64,000 bases of DNA from Prillingera fragicola (taxonomy: Eukaryota; Basidiomycota; Tremellomycetes; Trichosporonales; Trichosporonaceae): positions 62,001-126,000 of the forward strand of contig BEDY01000001.1 in assembly GCA_002335605.1 (NCBI GenBank), given 5' to 3'. Made by a program: the position numbers and the translations under genes. The notes under the pieces were generated by a model that was not told the origin of the DNA, ran no database searches, and worked only from the letters and a program-made list of their open reading frames with translations. Every line of letters starts with the position of its first letter. Positions within the stretch are counted from its first letter, which is position 1. Positions 20,627-31,731 of this stretch are shown here, piece by piece.

Positions 20627-21916
20627 CTAGTACCGACCACCCTGGCCATAGCCACCGCCGCCACCGCCAAAGCGCTCGTCACGCTCATCACGGCGCTGCT
20701 CAAACCGCCCCTGCTGCTCATCATCACAGCGTCCATGCCCCCCGGCGCCAAACCGACCACCACCCTGACCACCAAACCGGTCGTCCTCATCACGACCCCC
20801 GCCGAACCGGCCTTCACCCTGGCCCCCGTGGCCGAACCGGCCGGCACCCTCATCGTCACGACCGTGACGACCGCCAGGCCCTCCGTGCCCGCCACCGCCC
20901 CCAAAGCCGCCGGGGCCGCCGTGGGGACGTCCACCCTCGTGGCGCCTTTCGTCGTCGTCGAACCGGCCCCCGCTGAAGCCTTGGCCCTCCCCGTGCTGAC
21001 GACCCTCGTGGCGGCCATCGTGGCGGCCGTACTCGTTCGATTTGTGGCCATCCTGGCGGCCGTACTCGTTCGACTTGCGGCCGTACTCATCCTGCTGGCC
21101 GTACGAGCCCTGCTGAGGGCGGGGGCGGTCGTTCCTCTCGCCCTGGTGCTGGCCGTAGCTCGACTGCTGGGGGCGGGTGTGGTCGGACGAGGTGTTGCCC
21201 GAGCCGTAGCTGGGCTTGTTGTCGCCGTACGAGGACGTGTTGCCCGAGCCGTAGCTCGGCTTGTCGTTGCTGTACGAGGACGTGTTGCCGGAGCCATAGC
21301 TGGACTTGTTGTCGTTGCCGTACGACGACGTGTTGCCGGAGCCGTAGCTGGGCTTGTTGTTGTTACCGTACGAGGACGTGTTGCCGGAGCCGTAGCTCGG
21401 CTTGTTGTCGTTGGCGTACGAGGACGAGTTGCCGGAGCCGTAGCTGGACTTGTTGTCGTTACCGTACGAGCTGTTGTTGCCGCCGTACGACGAGTTGTTG
21501 TTGCCTCCCTGCGACGAGCTGTTTTTGCCGCCGCCGTACGAGTTTTTGCTCGAGTCACCGTAGCTCGAGCTGTTGTTGTCACTTCCGTACACCTTGTTAT
21601 TGCCCTGGTTGTACACTATGAGTCAGTGCCATTCCCCCTGGACGCACGCACCGTTGGCCGCGTTGGTACTGTAGCCGTGGGCGTCGACGCTGCCAGTGCC
21701 CACACCGCCGGGGCTGGTGTTGCCAGTGTTGCTCGTGTTCTGCTTGTCGCCAGCCTGGCTGTCAGCGAGCGCTCTGTGGGCCTGTGGAGTGGGAACGCAG
21801 CGGGGCGCAACTCACAAACTGGTCCTTGAGCTGCTCTGCAGCGACGTTTACGAGCTGGTCCAGGATCTGCCTGTCAGCTGCCTGCACCTTGTGAGGAGGT
21901 GTGGACGTACACCCAT
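20627..21916 (-). CDS. Prion-like S/Y/G/N-rich then G/R/H-rich protein
   Basis: Exons (minus strand): 21916-21911, 21866-21816, 21754-21652 and 21615-20627; 382 aa. It opens with MG, then a short amphipathic helix (ILDQLVNVAAEQLKDQF), then low complexity to the end. Residues about 55-200 hold at least eight imperfect copies of a unit like SSYGNDNKPSYGSGNT. Next comes a Q/R/E zone with EYGRQDGHKSN-type repeats, then RGG-like, His-rich Gly repeats (GRFGHGGQGEGRFGGG). There is no known fold. The composition is that of phase-separating RNA-granule or stress proteins, which is inference. The next gene upstream (22388-22937) shares the MG-intron-helix start and a Gly-rich body, so the two look like old tandem duplicates. 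Confidence 0.75.
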
Positions 21917-22387
21917 GATGAATTAGTTGTTGTTGATTAGTGATGGGAGAAGTGACAAGTCGAGCGTGAAATGATCATTGACTGTGGACAGGTTCCAGCG
22001 CAACTCGTCGTCCTTCTCTGCGTCATTGACAATGCGTCCATGCGCCATGTCGTGTCCTGCATTGTTGTCCAATCGCATCGAGTGGTGGCGTCGTGTCCAG
22101 CGCTACAACTCAGGGGTGCGCCATGCATGTACAAAGTGACCGCGGGAAGGGAGACATAGGAACAGACGACTGCGAGTGGCTGCGCCTGAATGAACAGGTC
22201 GGTGCAAGTGGAGGTCATCCAGTAGAGCCATTTGAGCATCGCTCGAGTCGTCTCGACCAGCGAGCAGCTGAAACCCACTCCTACAAGCCCAGGATCCTCT
22301 CTAATCCAAGTGTAGTACCTCTGGCAGCCTCTCCAGGTGCAAGCCCTGCTGCAATCACTCATGCATGACCTCAACCAGACACATCGC
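21917..22387. other. Intergenic between tandem Gly-rich genes
   Basis: 471 nt containing the promoter of the downstream copy. No supported gene. Confidence 0.5.
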
Positions 22388-22937
22388 TCACCAACGGCCG
22401 CCCCCACCGCCATGTCCACCGCCGTGCCCACCACCACCCGGTCCACCGTGCCCACCCGGCCCACCGAAACCACCACCCCCATGCTGCTGCCCTCCACCGA
22501 ATCTAGCGCCCTGGTGCTGCTGACCACCAAACCCGCCGCCACCATGCGGCTGCCCTCCTCCGCCAAACATGCCCCCTCCGCCACACTGGCCACCATGCTG
22601 GCCACCGTGCTCGCCCCCGTGCTGCTGCCCTCCACCACCGCCGAACATGCCACCACCATTCTGGTCACCAAAACCTTGCTGCGGGGGCTGCTGCTGTAAT
22701 CCCCCGCCATAGTTCTGCGGCAGACCGTTGTTGAAGCCGCCTAAGCCGTCAGCGGGCATGCGAGAGGCGATGGGGGGTACTCACCCTGCTGCTGGAACTG
22801 GCCCTGCTGATACTGCTGGCCGCCACCGTCGTGGCTAGTCACCTTGTCCATGACCTTGTGCTCGACCTTGTCTTTGAGATGGCTGAGGAGCTGGCTGTCA
22901 GTCCTGGCCGAATGTCAGTGACGGGACCTACACCCAT
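22388..22937 (-). CDS. Gly/Gln/His-rich low-complexity protein
   Basis: Exons (minus strand): 22937-22932, 22890-22785 and 22740-22388; 154 aa. The start is MG, followed after an intron by LLSHLKDKVEHKVMDKV, a charged amphipathic helix. Then comes a Q-rich stretch (GGQQYQQGQFQQQ) and a Gly-rich tail with repeats such as GGGMFGGGGGQQHGG and GGQQHGGGGFGGPGG, ending GGGGGRW. The intron directly after the second codon is shared with the gene at 20627-21916, same strand and only 471 nt away. No known domain. The Gly-rich part could be a disordered linker or matrix; function unknown. Confidence 0.7.
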
Positions 22938-23583
22938 TGCTGCTGATTGTTGACTAACAGGTGCGGGCTCAACAAGCGACCGATATATATATCGTTGCTC
23001 CTCGATATTGCGGGGTCAGCACGATCGCTTCCTCATACATGCTGCGGAGCCAGCTCTGTGCTGCGCCTGAACCTCGGAAAGTAACTTGAGTCGTGCGACT
23101 GTGCTGCCATTGACGGAAAGTCGCACATCCAGCACAGGATGGATAACTCGTAGTCCTAGAGCCTGAGGACATGATCTCGCAATATTGTGTCACGCAGATC
23201 ACCAGAGCGGGTCATGAAGACGCAGTAGACCAGGCATGCGCTGAAGTCAGAACGTCATTAGCATGGCCAACTGGCAACATTGCAATTAAGCCCAGTTGAT
23301 GGCCGTCCAATAACAGCCTCCACTGGACAGTTCAAGTAGGAGCAAATCACCGCCTCATCTTCTGAGCAATGCCAGATGTGTATGCGAATGATGAGCGTTT
23401 GGGCAATGGTGAAAGCTCAATGTTGTTGACCCCAACAAAGGCCGACGTCCTCCACCACCGACTTTTCGGTATCACACACCCAAATATATTCCACGTCATT
23501 TTTACTTTGTCCCATTCAATCGTCCTCGATTTCGACTTCTTTGCCATCCAACTCTCAACAACCTCACACCCCCATAGAGCACA
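22938..23583. other. Divergent promoter region
   Basis: 646 nt between divergent genes. It contains a TATATATATCG stretch at about 22983 and no supported gene. Confidence 0.5.
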
Positions 23584-24385
23584 ATGCTTGGCTTCCTCCG
23601 CACCCTCGCCGGCCCCTCGCGCCTCCCCTTCCTCGCCCAGCGCGCATGCTCGACCCACGCCGCCGTCCGCCCCACCCTCGCCCTCCCCGCCCTCGCAGGA
23701 AATGTCGCCGGCTCCCTCCGCCCCACCGCCAGCCCGCAGGCACTGCGTGTGCTCGGACAGGTGCGCGGAATGAAGGTCAGGAGTAGTGTTAAGCGGTTCT
23801 GTGATGGGTGCTCGGTTGTTCGCAGGTGAGTTTGCGTTTGCGCGGGCGGCAGGACGAGGGGGGTGGGGTGGGAGTTAGACGGACCAGTGAGCGACGAGGC
23901 TGGGACGAGCTGGCAGAACGAGGGCGCTCTGCGAAGGAGCTGGGGGAGTCTCTGCTCTGAAAAGGCCTGAGATAGCCGTCTGAGACAGCTCAAGCTTCTG
24001 GTGCTGCCTGCAGGCTTCCAGAGTCGGCAGTGTAGCGCCCGATGTTGGGGTTGCGACTTCGAGTCTCTGAGCTCGCAATTCGTCACTTGTCTCTGGGAGG
24101 CTCTCCTTCGCGCGAGCAGCAGCTGTAACATTCAACATACTCTGCGGACCGCTCATCGTGCGACGAGCCCAGGCTCGCTGGCCTGGTGCCAGAGGCTCCA
24201 ATCCACTCCTTCTCCCGTCGCCCCCCCGCAAGGTTTCCAGCGGTACGAACACCAGGAGCATCCGCTGACATTGCAAAGGAAAGGCCGCGTCTACATTGTC
24301 TGCTCCAAGAACCCCAAGCACAAGCAGGTACGTCTCCTCTTCCCTTTTGACGAGCCGTGGCTGACGTCTCTAGCGCCAGGGATAG
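23584..24385 (+). CDS. RTC6: Mitochondrial ribosomal protein bL36m
   Basis: Exons are 23584-23825, 24279-24327 and 24374-24385, giving 100 aa. The last 38 residues are the bL36 core, beginning MKVRSSVKRFCDGCSVVRR and ending CSKNPKHKQRQG. The zinc-binding cysteines and histidine (C-x2-C, C, H) are all present. The first 60 residues are a long presequence rich in Ala, Leu and Arg, for import into the matrix. bL36 sits in the large subunit of the mitochondrial ribosome. Odd points: the first intron is 453 nt and the last exon codes only three residues and the stop. The phase across the long intron (CGC AG|G AAA) restores the invariant VVRRKGR junction. Confidence 0.95.
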
Positions 24386-24592
24386 ACGGCGATAGACTTT
24401 GGCGTTGTAGCATTTGTGGCGAGCATGCACTCATCTCATTTCACCTGTTGCTTGTTCTGTGACGCTGGATCTGTCTCTTTCAAGGCCGGAAACCGGCCCT
24501 TACCACTGCTCGTGCTTCTCGTCTGAACACTGCTACTGTCCACTGACAGACGCAACCACGGCGTGAGTAATGCTGCATGCTCATGGGGCGCT

Positions 24593-25465
24593 CTAGCGCA
24601 TCTCGATCCCCATCTCATCCACGACGCGCTTCTGCACCTCATCCTGAAGCTTGTTGACCTCTTCGTTACTCAACGACCTGTCCCGTCAGCACCTGCACCC
24701 CTCAACGTACGCTGTACTCACCTGTCCATGCTCCTGTAGTTGAGACGGTAGCACAAACTCCTCTTTCCAGACTGGGGGTGCGCAAAGTCATCAATGAGCT
24801 GCACATTCTCAATCAAGTCGCCGGCGACGTCGCGAACAATTTCGCAGTAGTCGTTTTCGTGCCATGGCGTCTTGACGTCGGCGTTCTGCGGGAGCCAGAA
24901 GGACATGTCCTTGTAGCAAGGCGGGTAGCGCGAGTACGGCTTGAAGGCACTGACATCGCCCTGGCCCCACTGCGAGAGGAAGCGCGAGTCGGTGGACCAG
25001 AAGAGGCGAATGTCGGGGATGCCGAACAGGACCATTGCGATGCGTTCGAGGCCGAGGCCGAATGCCCAGCCGCTCTTGTGGCCGACACCGCCGTTCTCGA
25101 GGGTACGCTGCATGACGACGCCGCAGCCGAGAATCTCGAGCCACTCGCCGTTGTACCACACCTCGACCTCGAACGACGGGCTTGTCCAGGGGAAGAAGGC
25201 GTCGATCCAGCGCACCTTGAGGGGCTCGCTGGAGGCAGCCGCCGAGGGGCCAAAGAGCTTGAAGATCATGCCGTTCAGCGAGTGCTTGAGATTCTGCGCC
25301 ATGGCCGCAGCGACGGCAGGGTCGTGGCACTCCTGGTACGGGTTCTCAGCGTTGATGGTGGACGTGTCCTCGATGATGATGGGGCAGGTAGCGAGCTCAG
25401 CGGCTAGGCGCGCGTTGTCGGCCTCAATCTCCGCGAGGCTTCCGCCGTTCGGCCAGTGGCGCATA

Positions 25466-25497
<32 letters not shown>

Positions 25498-26053
25498 GGC
25501 ATCAATCTCGTCACGACGGTAGACATCGGCCGCGATGAGGAAAGCGTCGGCGCCAGTCTTGTAAGCCTCCACCTCGTGCGCCGAGGTGTGGGTGCGGAGC
25601 ATGTGCTTGCCGTTGACATAGTACGAGTCTGTCTTTGAGCGTCCCGGGTGGTCGGGGGCGAAGCCCAGCTCGTCAAAGTTCTGGTGCACAGTGACGACGG
25701 GCGAGTCTGGCCTGATCTTTGTGTAGCTCTCAAAGTGGTTCTCGATAATCTCGCGCAAGGTCGACAAGGGGTGGCCGTCCTGGAGATGCAGGTTGCGGCC
25801 AATTTTGGACTGAATGATGGGAGGGGTGTTGCTCCACTCGTCGCGCGTGTACGTCTTGCCCAGGATGGTCGTGTCCGCGGCTGGCCGTCAGTAGGTGCGG
25901 CTGGGGAAGGGACGGCTTACGAGCTGCGTTCGAGTTGAAGCGCAGGGTGAGGGGAGCGCGGAAAACGGGCGCGGCGACTCGGGCCCGAACGCCGAGACGC
26001 AGAGCAGTGCGGCTTGGGCCTGCGACTGCTCGGGGCAGCTGAGAGAGGAGCAT
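24593..26053 (-). CDS. MSF1: Mitochondrial phenylalanyl-tRNA synthetase
   Basis: Exons (minus strand): 26053-25921, 25880-24722 and 24677-24593; 458 aa, the usual size for the monomeric mitochondrial enzyme. The first 45 residues are an Arg/Ala-rich presequence. The class II catalytic core follows: [33 protein letters not shown] (motif 2), FEVEVWYNGEWLEILGCGVV and GLGLERIAMVLFGIPDIRLF (motif 3). The C-terminal FDX-ACB anticodon-binding domain begins around FKPYSRYPPCYKDMSFWLP. It charges mitochondrial tRNA-Phe. The start is the ATG giving MLLSQLPRAVAGPSR. It is divergent from ILV1 with 273 nt between them. Confidence 0.95.
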
Positions 26054-26326
26054 GGAGAGGTTTGTTGTGGACAAAGGGACAACGTTGGTTCAATGTCGGC
26101 TACCACTGGACATTTCCATCCATTAGGATTGAGTTTGTAATAAACCGGGGTATTTTGTAAATTGGATTACAATTTGATTAGAAACTGCCTACTCGCCCGC
26201 TTAAGTGGCCCACCCACCTCCAGGTGCCTGAAATGATGTCGTTACCGGCGCCGACTCGATGTGGAGAACAGCCCATCCTGGAAAAAGTCGGGCCATCTCT
26301 GTTGCGCTCTATCTCTACACCCAGTA

Positions 26327-28257
26327 ATGACAACAAAAGCGTAAGCAGCGACACAGCAGACTCGGTGCTGACAATCTAGACTGCCCATCCCCGTCCCTAA
26401 CGGCCGCGCCCAGGCCATCACCGGCCCCAACGGCTCGCTCTCACCGCTCATGAAGTCGCCTCCGCGCTCGTCCTCCACCATCGAGTACGCTTCGTCGGCT
26501 CCCTTTGCCGCGTCGTCGTCCAAGCACGCGCAGGATGGTAATCACGACGAGGATGTTCCCGAGCATCTCTACTCCAAGCTGCCCAAGAACTATCTCCAGG
26601 CTGGCCCCGACGGCCCCGTGCCCGACTACCTGCGCATGATCTTGTTGTGTATGTCCCCATTGCCCCGAAATCGATTCGAAAGAAATCATGCACTGACCCA
26701 ACACCAGCCAAGGTCTACTCGTCCCCGCTCAATCTCAAGGAGACGCCATTGACATATGCCGTCAACCTGTCCAAGCGCCTGGGATGTGAAATCTACCTCA
26801 AGCGCGAGGATCTCCAGCCCGTGTTCTCGTTCAAGATCCGCGGCGCGTACAACATGATGGCCTCGCTCACCGATGCCGAAAAGGCCAAGGGTGTCATTAC
26901 GTGTAGTGCAGGCAACCACGCACAGGGTGTTGCGCTCAGCGGCAAGGCGCTCGGTATCAAGGCGACCGTGCTCATGCCCACCTCGACCCCGTCCATCAAG
27001 GTCAACAACGTCAGGCGTCTCGGCGGTGACGCCGTGCTTCACGGTGCTGACTTTGACGGTGCCAAAGAGGAGTGCCTGCGTCGTGCCAAGGAGGAGGGTC
27101 TCACCTTTATCCCCCCTTACGACGACCCCTACGTTATCGCCGGCCAGGGCACCATTGCGATGGAAATCTGTCGTCAGCTCGCGGACCCCAATGAGCTCGA
27201 CGGCATCTTTGCCGCTGTCGGTGGTGGTGGTCTTTCGGCTGGTATTGCCGCATACGTCAAGCGTGTCGGTGGCCCCGAGGCCAGGGTCTACGGAGTCGAG
27301 ACGGTCGACGGCGACGCCATGGACCGCTCCCTCAAGGCCGGCCACCGTGTGCTCCTCGATGAGGTCGGACCCTTTGCCGACGGCACGGCCGTCCGTCTTG
27401 TCGGCGAGGAGCCCTTCCGCGTGTGCAAGGAACTTCTCGACGGCGTCGTCATCACCAACAATGATGAAATCTGTGCGGCCATCAAGGACGTGTTCGAGGA
27501 GACCCGCTCTGTTCCCGAACCCTCTGGTGCACTTGCGCTGGCAGGCCTCAAGGCCCACATTGTCCGCAACAACCTGCAGGGAAGCGGCAAGACCATGGTG
27601 GCCGTCGTGTCGGGCGGAAACATGAACTTTGGTCGTCTCCGCTTCGTCGCTGAGCGCGCCGAGATTGGTGAGCGCCGCGAAGTGCTCATGTCCTTCAAGG
27701 TTCCCGAGCAGCCCGGCTCCTTTATCCAGCTGCACAACTACCTTCTTCCCCGTGCTGTCACAGAGTTTAGCTACCGCTACTCGTCTCCCGACGCGGGCTA
27801 CATTATCTGCTCATTCTACCTCAAGGCATCTTCTTCCAAGGCCTCGGGCCCGAGCCCAGCAGAGCGCAAGGCGGAGGTCGACGAAATCATCACCGCCCTC
27901 GGCAAGATGGGCATTGCCGCCGCCGACCTGACGGACAACGAGTTTGCCAAATCCCACGTCCGCCACCTCGTCGGCGGCCGCAGCACGGTCCCGCACGAGC
28001 GTCTCTTCCGGTTCGAGTTCCCCGAACGCCCCGGAGCCCTCGGCCGGTTCCTGTCGTCATTGAAGCCAAACTGGAACATTTCCCTCTTCCACTACCGCAA
28101 CCACGGCTCTGATGTCGGCAAGGTCCTCGTTGGCCTGCAGCCGCCGCCTAACGGTGATGCAGACAACGCCGAGCTCGAGGCCTTCCTCGACGAGCTGGCG
28201 TATCCGTTCGTCGAGGAGACGGACAATGTTGCGTACAAGAACTTTTTGTGTGCTTAG
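26327..28257 (+). CDS. ILV1: Threonine deaminase (threonine ammonia-lyase)
   Basis: Exons are 26327-26340, 26380-26648 and 26708-28257, giving 610 aa. It makes 2-oxobutyrate from threonine, the first step of isoleucine synthesis, in mitochondria. The PLP lysine is K137 in [12 protein letters not shown]; the phosphate-binding GGGGL loop ([11 protein letters not shown]) is intact, as is [13 protein letters not shown]. Two C-terminal ACT-like regulatory repeats are present ([17 protein letters not shown] and [16 protein letters not shown]), so isoleucine feedback control is expected. The first exon is only 14 nt (MTTK plus two bases), chosen because it is the only ATG linked by a good GTAAGC/CTAG intron. 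The N-terminus is not a strong presequence. Confidence 0.95.
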
Positions 28258-28319
28258 GCGCGGCCACGAGCTTAGGCATGGCTATGTGCTTAGGCACCGC
28301 CATATGCTTTGGTGAGATC
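28250..28319 (+). repeat. 18-bp tandem repeat across the ILV1 stop codon
   Basis: Three imperfect 18-bp units start at 28250, 28268 and 28286, each with the core GCTTAGGC, followed by a degenerate partial unit (ATGCTTTGG). The ILV1 stop (TAG, 28255-28257) lies in the first unit, and the same TAG recurs in frame in the next two. Confidence 0.8.
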
Positions 28320-28626
28320 ATTTTGGGGGCGGGAGAGGCAGTCGTCTTGCGTAGGAGGCTTTTGTGAGCTGCCGGTTGTGAAAAGTCGAACGGCGTTAGT
28401 TGGGTTGTGCATGGGACCAGTTGTGCAGATGTATGTGGACGAGCGACATATAGAGATGCATAATGTACGCTTGCTGTGAGTGCAATTGCTGCTCCCGAGG
28501 CAACTGATCTGGTGTCTGCCCGTCCAAATGCCAAGTCATTGCTTGCCAGCGCGTCGGGTGGTGGTCTTCTTTCTATTGCGACAAATTCACCTCCCTTCCC
28601 TCCTCGTCATCCTCACCAGCTCTCCA
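28258..28626. other. Convergent 3' region ILV1/GSH2
   Basis: 369 nt between convergent genes. Apart from the tandem repeat nothing is supported. Confidence 0.5.
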
Positions 28627-30363
28627 TTAGATGAGCAGTGGGCTGTCAATCGATGAGATACCTGCCCAGTCAGCGCCGTTTGCCACCGTGCCGTCCTCGC
28701 TGCACTCGCACAACTCACCAATAGCAACACCACCTTCATCGCTCTCCCTCCCCTTTGTCCTCAACAGCGTCCCCGCCTCGCGATTGACGCCCTTGCCCTC
28801 ACCGCCAAACAAGCTCACTCCATAAACGCCCAGCTCGCTGACCACATCCGCGTCGCGCGCCTTGCCCTCGCCACCACGGACGAGCCAGTTGTGCACGCCC
28901 TGCGGGGGCTCGATGAGCTCCATGAGAATGTAGCCTTCGCGCGGGTGGGGTTCGCCCGACTTTGCTGCCGCGTCGAGCTTGGACAGGAAAGGTGGAATGT
29001 CGGCGCGATAAATGTTGTTGCCACCGCCTTCGCGCTGCGGCTTGAGGACAAAGCGGCTCGACTCCTCGAGGGCGAGCTTGAGCGCTGCCTGTCCGTCGGA
29101 CGAGGCGTCGAGAGGATAGAGCCCCGTCCACGTCTCGCGGAGCGCGGCAATGTCCTTATCCGTTAGGCTGCCCGCGCCCGCGCCAAGGCCGACGTCGGGG
29201 CGGCTGGGACCCAGGAGGAAATCCTCGAGCACGCCCGGCGCGGCAAGGACCTGCTGCACCTTCTTTGCGCCTGCAAGCTGGAGAGCCATGGAGGGACACT
29301 TGATGGCGGTGCTGCGCTCCAGCAGCGCGCGAGTCTCCCACTCGGCGGCGGTCTTGTAGTCTGTCGGCGTGTACGCGGCGCGGTAATAGATAAGGGACAC
29401 CTCAACACGCTCGCCGGAGAGGGTAGGGATGGTGAGCTGGCGTGTGGAAGCGTCGAGCTCTGCTTCGCTCTCCAGCTGCGCAAACGTGCGGCGGACGGCA
29501 CGCACGCCGTGTGTCTTGAGGAGCTCGTACTCGAGGCCACGCTGGTCAAAGACGTTGCGCTCGCCGTCCTGCACGACAAAGAGGACGACGGCGTGCTTGG
29601 ACCCGCCAAAGGCTGCGTGACCCTCTGCGAGGCCGCGGGCAATCTCCTCCAGACTATGGTTGTCCGGGAAGGCTGAGGGATCACTCAGGTGCGAAGACGC
29701 GTTGTAGTAGCCCGTGCTTGCGGCGAGGTAGCTAAAGGTGTCAGCACCAGACGACCTCACAATCTCCTACTCACCGGTGCATCTCGCCAGCCTTCTGACT
29801 CAAAGCACCAAAGCTCGCCGCAATGGTGTTAAACTCGACCTGCTTGATATGCGCATCGCCCCCAGACGTGTCGAGGAGGTAGTCGGACCGAAAGATACCG
29901 AGCTGCTGGGGCTGTAATGTCAGCTCCCGCCGAGCTCGCCAGAGTAGCTGAAATTGGGCAGAGAGCTCGCCAACGCCCGCTCGCTCGTTCGCAGACTCAC
30001 CTGCACAAGCTCCTGCCTAATCTTCTTCCACCCCCTCCAAAGCTCGCCCTGAAACTCATCCACCTCGGCGACACTGCCCATGACGCCATCGAGAAACTCC
30101 CAGTCGAGGGCGATGCGAGCATACAGCGCGTTATAGACCCTTTGCAGGCCCTTGGCACGTATGTACTCTGCCTTGGGAAAGGGGGTGGGGAAGAGGGAGA
30201 GCGGGGCTGCGATGGCGTGGGTTGGCGCTGGTGGGGGTGCGCCGGGAGGGAGGAGGGTGAAGCCGTGGCCGAGGGCGTAGGTCGAGGATTCGGCTAGGAG
30301 AGTTGCGAGCTCGGCGTCGCTGACTTTGGGCGGCCAAGTGGGCAGAGCAGAGGTGGCGGCCAT
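28627..30363 (-). CDS. GSH2: Glutathione synthetase
   Basis: Exons (minus strand): 30363-30001, 29911-29775 and 29731-28627; 534 aa. It is an ATP-grasp enzyme joining gamma-glutamylcysteine and glycine. Family blocks are clear: FRSDYLLD and KQVEFNTIAASFG (substrate site), YNALYARIALD, SLIYYRAAYTPTDY, STAIKCPSMALQLAGAKKVQQ, and the glycine-rich ATP loop FVLKPQREGGGNNIY. Near the C-terminus LLRTKGRESDEGGVAIG is the A-loop, and the protein ends AGISSIDSPLLI. The start is the ATG giving MAATSALPTWPPKV; an in-frame ATG 78 nt further upstream would add a poorly conserved extension. Phases across both introns restore PQQLGIFRSDY and MHRYLAAS. Confidence 0.94.
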
Positions 30364-30808
30364 GGCGGAAATGGACAGGGAGATCACGAGTTGTGAGGAG
30401 AGGAGAGGAGATGGTGTATGGTGTGGATGCTCGATGAGCAATCAAGTACGGTTGACATGATAAGTATTACGTAATAATCACCAACCAGAGTACGAGCCCT
30501 CTACATATAGAATGGATTAAGAGGTTTGCAGGGTTCTCTGGATCTCTGGTTCATACATACATGTATACATAGAAGGTCTGCAATAAAGACAACTGCTCTG
30601 GCAGACAGTTTGGCTCGCTGTTGAACGCGTAACATACTAGAGGATGAAAGGGACTGTTTACATGAATGTGGTGTTACTGCCTGCGGGTGAACGTTTGGCG
30701 CAGTCGCTGAGCAGCTCATCAATGTAGTCCACGGGAGTCTGGGGAGCGGTGTCACCGGGGCGGGAGGTTGGAAGCCTTGAATCTGGGGGCTGTGAAGCAA
30801 GCTTTCGC
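30364..30808. other. Intergenic, GSH2 promoter
   Basis: 445 nt including the GSH2 promoter and the 3' end of the next minus-strand gene. A TACATACATGTATACATA stretch lies at about 30552-30570. No gene supported. Confidence 0.5.
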
Positions 30809-31731
30809 TTAGCTAGCCCCGAGGGCCATGATCCAAGCAGAATGAGACTCGCTGTGCTTAAAAGCTTGCGAATAGGTAATCTGCATCTCCTCAGGCCGCC
30901 AGCCAACGAACATGTACTCGTTGGTGCCGCACATGGCCACGAGAGGGCATTCGGCAAGGGACGCAAGATCATCTCCTTCCACTGCCAGACGGCAAGCCTG
31001 ATCTACTTCTGCTTTCGCTGAAGATGAAACGGTATATGCCTCGCCAGTCGCGCGCGAGATACGAAACGAGAGGCCTCCCGGCGAGGATCCGGTGTCGGCT
31101 GGCCGCAGCCCTGCAACCAAGTCCATCTCCACATGAACGACGCACGGTTGAACACGGACGCCGGGGCCACATCATTCGATTTATACTCCAAGACCGAGAT
31201 GACCGTGCGGCAAGTGCCGAAGTTGTCTCCTTTTGGCCAGAAGGCGATCCCAATATCGAGGCAGGCCATCAGTCCGACGTTGTCCTGCGTCGCCGTGCGG
31301 ATACCCTTACTTTAGTATTTATGGGGTAAGGCGAGAACGGAAGCATCGCTGGCACAAAGATCTCGAACACCGGAGTGACTTGTGGCGACGAGGGTCATGT
31401 CGTAGCCCAGTCGGATGACCGAATCGATCAGTTCGTACTCGTTCATGTGGCCAACGTCGTTTTCGGGTCCTTTGATGGCCGGGTCTTTGCGACCCATCAA
31501 GCAGTCATACTGCAACTTTGGGCAGAACTGTGACATGCCCACGACAAGCTCTTTCACCCTTTCCTTGGCCGCCGCAAGCTCAGGAGCCCTCATGGGCCGA
31601 ACCTTGAGAGCGTTCAAGTCGTGACGAGGACTCTTTAGTGGCAGTGGCGTAATGTTTTCTGGAGGGACGACTGGCCGGTGTGGGTCTCGAAAGTTCGTGA
31701 GCACATTGGAGAGGGAGGGGAGGTGGCCCAT
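30809..31731 (-). CDS. Unknown protein, possible broken gene
   Basis: From ATG 31731 (MGHLPSLSNVLTNFRDPHRP) an open frame runs to TAA at 31314-31312. The same frame continues beyond as SKGIRTATQDNVGLMACLDIG and IAFWPKGDNFG, then a 35-nt intron (31145-31111, GTGCGT to TTGCAG) leads in phase to the last exon 31110-30809, ending SHSAWIMALGAS. Either a weak intron removes the stop (for example GTTCTC to TACTAAAGTAAG, about 33 nt and in phase) or this is a pseudogene with a nonsense mutation. With the weak intron the product is about 285 aa. I recognise no domain. Confidence 0.45.

Noticed and set aside
20735..21829. 364-codon plus-strand frame rich in Ala, Val and Arg
   Set aside because: It is the antisense shadow of the repetitive Gly/Ser/Tyr gene at 20627-21916, which has the coherent exon structure.
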